A stretch of 64,000 nt of DNA, from NCBI GenBank assembly GCA_038207565.1, contig JBBQZQ010000002.1, positions 1-64,000 on the forward strand. Reading direction: 5' to 3'. Below, piece after piece: positions 60,691 through 64,000 of the stretch. The DNA comes from JALZAI01 sp038207565 (GTDB lineage Bacteria; Actinomycetota; Actinomycetes; Mycobacteriales; Jatrophihabitantaceae). A program made the position numbers and the translations under genes. Positions within the stretch are counted from its first letter, which is position 1, and each line of letters begins with the position of its first letter. The notes under the pieces are model-generated. The model was not told the DNA's origin. It ran no database searches and was given only the letters and a program-made list of their open reading frames with translations.

Positions 60691-61595
60691 GGGTCGCTGC
60701 GATCGACTGCGGGACAAACTCGGTGCGTCTGCTCGTTGCCGACCTCACGGGTTCCGGCCTGGACGACGTCGTGCGCGAGATGCGGATCGTGCGGCTGGGC
60801 GAGGGCGTCGATCGCACCGGATCGCTTGCCCCGCAAGCAATCGAGCGCACTCGCGCTGCCCTCCTCGAGTACGCCGCGACTCTTGCTGGGCACGATGTCG
60901 AGCAGGTGCGGATGGTGGCGACCAGTGCTACCCGTGACGCGTCCAATCGCGCGGACTTCGTCTCGATGGTCCGCTCGACGCTCGGTATCGATCCCGAGGT
61001 CGTGACCGGTCAGGAGGAAGCAGCGCTCTCCTACGCGGGTGCGGTCGACACGCTGCCCGACGTGGTCGGACCCGTCCTGCTGGCCGACATCGGCGGCGGG
61101 TCGACCGAGCTCGTTCTCGGCGGTGAACCGTTGCGCTCGGTCAGCATGGACATCGGATCGGTGCGCATGACGGAGCGGCACCTGCACGACGACCCGCCTA
61201 CCCAGGCGCAGATCGGCGCAGCGGTGGCCGACATCCGGGCCGCACTGGACTGTGCGTCCGGCGCTGTACCCCTCGACACCGGTGCCGCGCTCGTGGGAGT
61301 TGCCGGCACCGTGACCACAGTGGCCGCCATCGCGCTGGACCTCGCGGAGTACGACCCGGCGGTGATCCACGGCAGCGTCCTGTCGGCGGAGCGGGTCCAT
61401 GCGGTCACTGCGAGCCTGCTGCGCATGGATCACGCGCGACGGGCTGCTATTCCCGTGCTGCATCCGGGACGCGTGGACGTGATCGCAGCGGGCGCACTCG
61501 TGTTGCGTGACCTGGTCGAGCTCACCGGTGCCGCCGAGGTCGTCGCCAGCGAGCACGACATCCTCGACGGGATCGCGCTCGGTCTGCGCGCCTGA
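60687..61595 (+). CDS. ppx: Exopolyphosphatase / guanosine pentaphosphate phosphohydrolase
   Basis: A 302-residue ASKHA-fold phosphatase of the Ppx/GppA family acting on polyphosphate or pppGpp. The first phosphate loop is AAIDCGTNSVRLLVAD (about 4-19), the second LADIGGGSTELVLGG (about 131-145), and VGVAGTVTTVAAI is near residue 205. It is the short, two-domain actinobacterial form without the C-terminal HD-like domain. The GTG at 60687 is chosen because the family starts RVAAIDCGTNS; an ATG at 60672 adds five residues. Confidence 0.9.
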   Translation: MRVAAIDCGTNSVRLLVADLTGSGLDDVVREMRIVRLGEGVDRTGSLAPQAIERTRAALLEYAATLAGHDVEQVRMVATSATRDASNRADFVSMVRSTLGIDPEVVTGQEEAALSYAGAVDTLPDVVGPVLLADIGGGSTELVLGGEPLRSVSMDIGSVRMTERHLHDDPPTQAQIGAAVADIRAALDCASGAVPLDTGAALVGVAGTVTTVAAIALDLAEYDPAVIHGSVLSAERVHAVTASLLRMDHARRAAIPVLHPGRVDVIAAGALVLRDLVELTGAAEVVASEHDILDGIALGLRA

Positions 61596-61615
61596 TCGCG
61601 GCAGGCGGGGCGCTG

Positions 61616-61999
61616 CTAGGCCCGCTGCAGTTGCTTGGGCGCCTTCTGCTGCGTCTTCTTCTGCTCCTTGGCGTCCTGCTTGGCTTCCTTCTTCGCGGCC
61701 TTGCGCTGTCGGCGCGACGGCGGCGCCGGCGGCGGTTCGGTACCCATGAGCACTCGAAACGTTTCTTCGGCCCCCTTGCGGGTGAGCAACTGCGACGCGG
61801 CGACCCCGACCGCCGACATCGCCGACCAGGCCAGGGCATCGGTCCACTTGACACCGGCGTCCCTGACATCGCGTTTGTCCGCATCGGGCCGCACTGCCGC
61901 CCACAAGCGCGCGACGGTCTTGCGTACCGCGATGGCGATCGGGATGCGCAGCACGATCATCAAGATCTTCATGGCGAACTTGCCGCCTGGTTCGGCCAT
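61616..61999 (-). CDS. DUF4235 small membrane-associated protein
   Basis: A 127-residue protein. MKILMIVLRIPIAIAVRKT and the block KWTDALAWSAMSAVGVAASQ match the pattern of the actinobacterial DUF4235 family. The C-terminal 35 residues are extremely rich in Lys, Gln and Ala, likely disordered or nucleic-acid-binding. The ATG at 61999 is preferred to one at 62038 that would crowd the divergent glycosylase gene. The function is unknown. Confidence 0.75.
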   Translation of the reverse strand: MAEPGGKFAMKILMIVLRIPIAIAVRKTVARLWAAVRPDADKRDVRDAGVKWTDALAWSAMSAVGVAASQLLTRKGAEETFRVLMGTEPPPAPPSRRQRKAAKKEAKQDAKEQKKTQQKAPKQLQRA

Positions 62000-62061
62000 C
62001 GTCGCTCCGTCCGTGAGGGTGCCCGACAGCCTAGCCACAGCAGACCTGGGAGGCTGAGGGC

Positions 62062-62811
62062 GTGTACGAGTCGTTGGCCGGTGTCGCCGCGGGGATCACC
62101 GAGTGCCGCGCGTGCCCGCGCCTGGTCGAGTGGCGCGAGCACGTCGCGCGCGAGAAGCGGGCCGCGTTCGCGATGCAAACCTACTGGGGTCGTCCGGTGC
62201 CGGGTTTCGGCGACCCGGACGCCACGATGCTGGTGGTCGGCCTCGCTCCGGCGGCGCACGGTGCCAACCGCACCGGACGGATGTTCACCGGTGACCGCAG
62301 CGGCGACTGGCTGTACGCCGCGCTGCACCGGGCGGGTCTGGCGAACCAGCCCACCTCGGTCTCGGCCGACGACGGGCTGACGCTGCGGGGGGTTTACATC
62401 ACCGCACCCGTCCGCTGTGCTCCGCCGGCGAACAAGCCCACGCCTGCCGAGCGCGACACCTGCCGGCCATGGCTCGTCCGCGAGCTCGAACTGCTCTGGC
62501 CGCAGCTGCGTTCGGTGGTCGTGCTCGGCGGGTTCGGGTGGGCCGCACTGTGGCCCACACTGCGCGCGCTCGGCACAAATCTGCCAACTCCCGTTCCGGT
62601 GTTCAGGCACGGTGCCGAGGTGGACCTGGCCGGCCGGACCGTGCTGGGCTGCTATCACGTCAGTCAGCAGAACACGTTCACCGGCCGCCTGACCGAGCCC
62701 ATGCTGGACGCGATCTTCGGGCAGGCGAAGAAATGCGCCGGGCTGCCGGGCGATCTTGCGGGGAAGTCCTTCTCCCCGCGGTGGCCGCACGGCGCTAGCG
62801 TCGACCTATGA
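62062..62811 (+). CDS. Type-5 uracil-DNA glycosylase (UdgB)
   Basis: A 249-residue family 5 uracil-DNA glycosylase with an iron-sulfur cluster. ITECRACPRLVEWRE near the start supplies cluster cysteines; the active-site motif is VGLAPAAHGANRTGRMFTGD (about 60-79), where family 5 has Ala instead of the usual Asp/Asn. The second motif CYHVSQQNTFTGRLT contains the His. It removes uracil, and often hypoxanthine or oxidised bases, from DNA. A GTG start is used. Its stop overlaps the ndh start (ATGA). Confidence 0.92.
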   Translation: MYESLAGVAAGITECRACPRLVEWREHVAREKRAAFAMQTYWGRPVPGFGDPDATMLVVGLAPAAHGANRTGRMFTGDRSGDWLYAALHRAGLANQPTSVSADDGLTLRGVYITAPVRCAPPANKPTPAERDTCRPWLVRELELLWPQLRSVVVLGGFGWAALWPTLRALGTNLPTPVPVFRHGAEVDLAGRTVLGCYHVSQQNTFTGRLTEPMLDAIFGQAKKCAGLPGDLAGKSFSPRWPHGASVDL

Positions 62812-64000
62812 CAGCCGTGAACCACCCGGTCCGCATCCTCGTCGTCGGCGGTGGATACGTCGGCATGTACACCGCCCTGGGCCTGCAGAAGAAGCTCTCT
62901 CGCGGTGCGGCCGACATCACCGTCGTCGATCCGCAGTCGAACATGACCTACCAGCCGTTTCTGCCCGAGGCGGCGGCCGGCAGCGTGGAACCACGCCATG
63001 TCGTCGTCCCGCTGCGCAAGGTGTTGCGCCGCTGCACGATCATCACCGGCGCGATCACCGGCATCACGCACGCGACGAAGCAGGCGAGGATCAAGCCGCA
63101 GAAGGGTGACGAGTACGTGTTCAACTACGACCTGCTCGTCGTCTGCCCCGGTTCGATCTCGCGCATCCTGCCGATCCCTGGCCTGGCCGAGAACGGCATC
63201 GGATTCAAGACCATCGGCGAGGCGATCTACCTGCGCAACCACGTGCTGTCGCGTCTGGACCTCGCTGCGTCGACGAACGACCCGGCGCAGCGCCGCCGCG
63301 CGCTGACGTTCATCTTCGTGGGCGGCGGGTACGCCGGCGTCGAGGCAATGGCCGAGCTGGAGGACATGGCGCGCTACGCGCTGCGCTACGTGCGCACCAT
63401 CAACGACCGCGAGATGCGCTGGGTGCTGGTCGAGGCGGCGGGACGGATCATGCCAGAGGTGTCGGTGCGGTTGTCCTCCTACACCGTCGACCGGCTCGTC
63501 GAACGCAACATCGACGTGCGCCTCAACACGATGCTCACCTCGGCGGTGGGTGGGCGGGTCGTCCTGTCCGACGGCGACGAGTTCGACGCCGAGACCCTGG
63601 TGTGGACCGCGGGTGTGAAGGCCAACCCGATGCTCGAGGACACCGATCTGCCGCGCGATGACAAGGGGCGCTTGCCGTGTGCTGCGAACCTCTCGGTCAA
63701 GGGCGTCACGGGGGTGTTCGCCGCAGGTGATTGCGCCGCCGTCCCCGATCTGTCCAGTGCGGACCCGAACGCGATCTGCGGGCCGAGCGCGCAACATGCC
63801 GTGCGTCAGGCGAAGCTGCTGGCGGGCAACATCGCCTCGGCGGTGCATGGCGGAGCCCTGCGCGACTACCGGCACAAGTACGTCGGGTCGGTGGCGTCCC
63901 TCGGCCTCTACCGCGGTGTCGCCGAGCTGTACGGCATCAAGGTGCGCGGGCCGCTCGCCTGGTTCATCCACCGCACCTACCACGTCTCGCGGATGCCCAC
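62808..64000 (+). CDS. ndh: Type II NADH dehydrogenase (partial, cut by window end)
   Basis: Flavoprotein that passes electrons from NADH to menaquinone without pumping protons. The FAD-binding loop is ILVVGGGYVGMYTALGLQ (about 9-26); the NAD-binding loop is TFIFVGGGYAGVEAMAELED (about residue 168); and the second FAD site is VTGVFAAGDCAAVPD. The last visible sequence (AWFIHRTYHVSRMPT) belongs to the C-terminal membrane-binding part, so perhaps 50-80 residues are missing. The ATG at 62808 overlaps the glycosylase stop. Confidence 0.93.
   Translation, partial: MTAVNHPVRILVVGGGYVGMYTALGLQKKLSRGAADITVVDPQSNMTYQPFLPEAAAGSVEPRHVVVPLRKVLRRCTIITGAITGITHATKQARIKPQKGDEYVFNYDLLVVCPGSISRILPIPGLAENGIGFKTIGEAIYLRNHVLSRLDLAASTNDPAQRRRALTFIFVGGGYAGVEAMAELEDMARYALRYVRTINDREMRWVLVEAAGRIMPEVSVRLSSYTVDRLVERNIDVRLNTMLTSAVGGRVVLSDGDEFDAETLVWTAGVKANPMLEDTDLPRDDKGRLPCAANLSVKGVTGVFAAGDCAAVPDLSSADPNAICGPSAQHAVRQAKLLAGNIASAVHGGALRDYRHKYVGSVASLGLYRGVAELYGIKVRGPLAWFIHRTYHVSRMP

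Overview
The window is a piece of chromosome from a high-GC actinobacterium. The backbone gene order (pmt, rsmI, metG, tatD, rpf, rsmA, prs/glmU, TetR, mfd, mazG, lipoprotein, eno, ftsB-like, DUF501, ppx) follows the Rv1002c-Rv1026 region of Mycobacterium tuberculosis as I recall it. The DUF348/G5 Rpf proteins, DUF501, DUF4235, a Pmt-type O-mannosyltransferase and frequent GTG starts all fit Actinomycetota. I lean towards a Jatrophihabitans/Frankia-type relative but cannot fix the genus.

Layout. 1-1468: an IS4-family insertion sequence with 16-bp terminal inverted repeats and a frame-disrupted transposase, lying against a 17-bp tandem repeat at the 3' end of a DoxX-like gene. 1523-7442: DoxX-like membrane protein and protein O-mannosyltransferase (minus), then rsmI, a possible leader peptide, metG and tatD (plus). 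7860-10309: two tandem secreted cell-wall hydrolases with the same DUF348/G5 stalk but different catalytic ends. 10380-14002: a small sugar-acid oxidation cassette (SDR, zinc MDR, IlvD/Edd dehydratase). 14058-17459: rsmA, then prs, glmU and tRNA-Gln on minus. 17624-21267: fatty-acid desaturase with a palindromic operator-like site, kynA-kynU, and a TetR regulator. 21326-28505: ABC-F ATPase and ispE (minus), YbdK-type ligase, rplY and pth (plus), ogt and an AraC-HTH/AlkA fusion (minus). 28573-31374: ppc.

31442-51700 is the accessory heart of the window, an exopolysaccharide locus of about 20 kb. It contains galE, an initiating glycosyl-phosphate transferase, a Wzx-like flippase, a Wzy-like polymerase, a Wzz-like protein whose kinase domain has lost its Walker A motif, a GT2, a WecB/TagA/CpsF transferase, a GH26-like lipoprotein, a Tat-exported PHP protein, an APH-fold kinase, a PAP2 protein, a secreted beta-propeller protein and the relic of another. 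It also has three separate P-loop sulfotransferases. My reading is a Wzx/Wzy-type pathway for a sulfated extracellular or cell-bound polysaccharide. Two tightly overlapping gene chains (34415-38842 plus, 44327-38856 minus) converge in its middle.

51921-64000 returns to the conserved backbone: mfd, a GT-C membrane glycosyltransferase, SurA-like lipoprotein, mazG, eno, divIC/ftsB-like, DUF501, ppx, DUF4235, type-5 uracil-DNA glycosylase, and a type II NADH dehydrogenase cut by the window end. No CRISPR array, rRNA, prophage or convincing riboswitch was seen. All identifications are from reading translated motifs; no database search was run.
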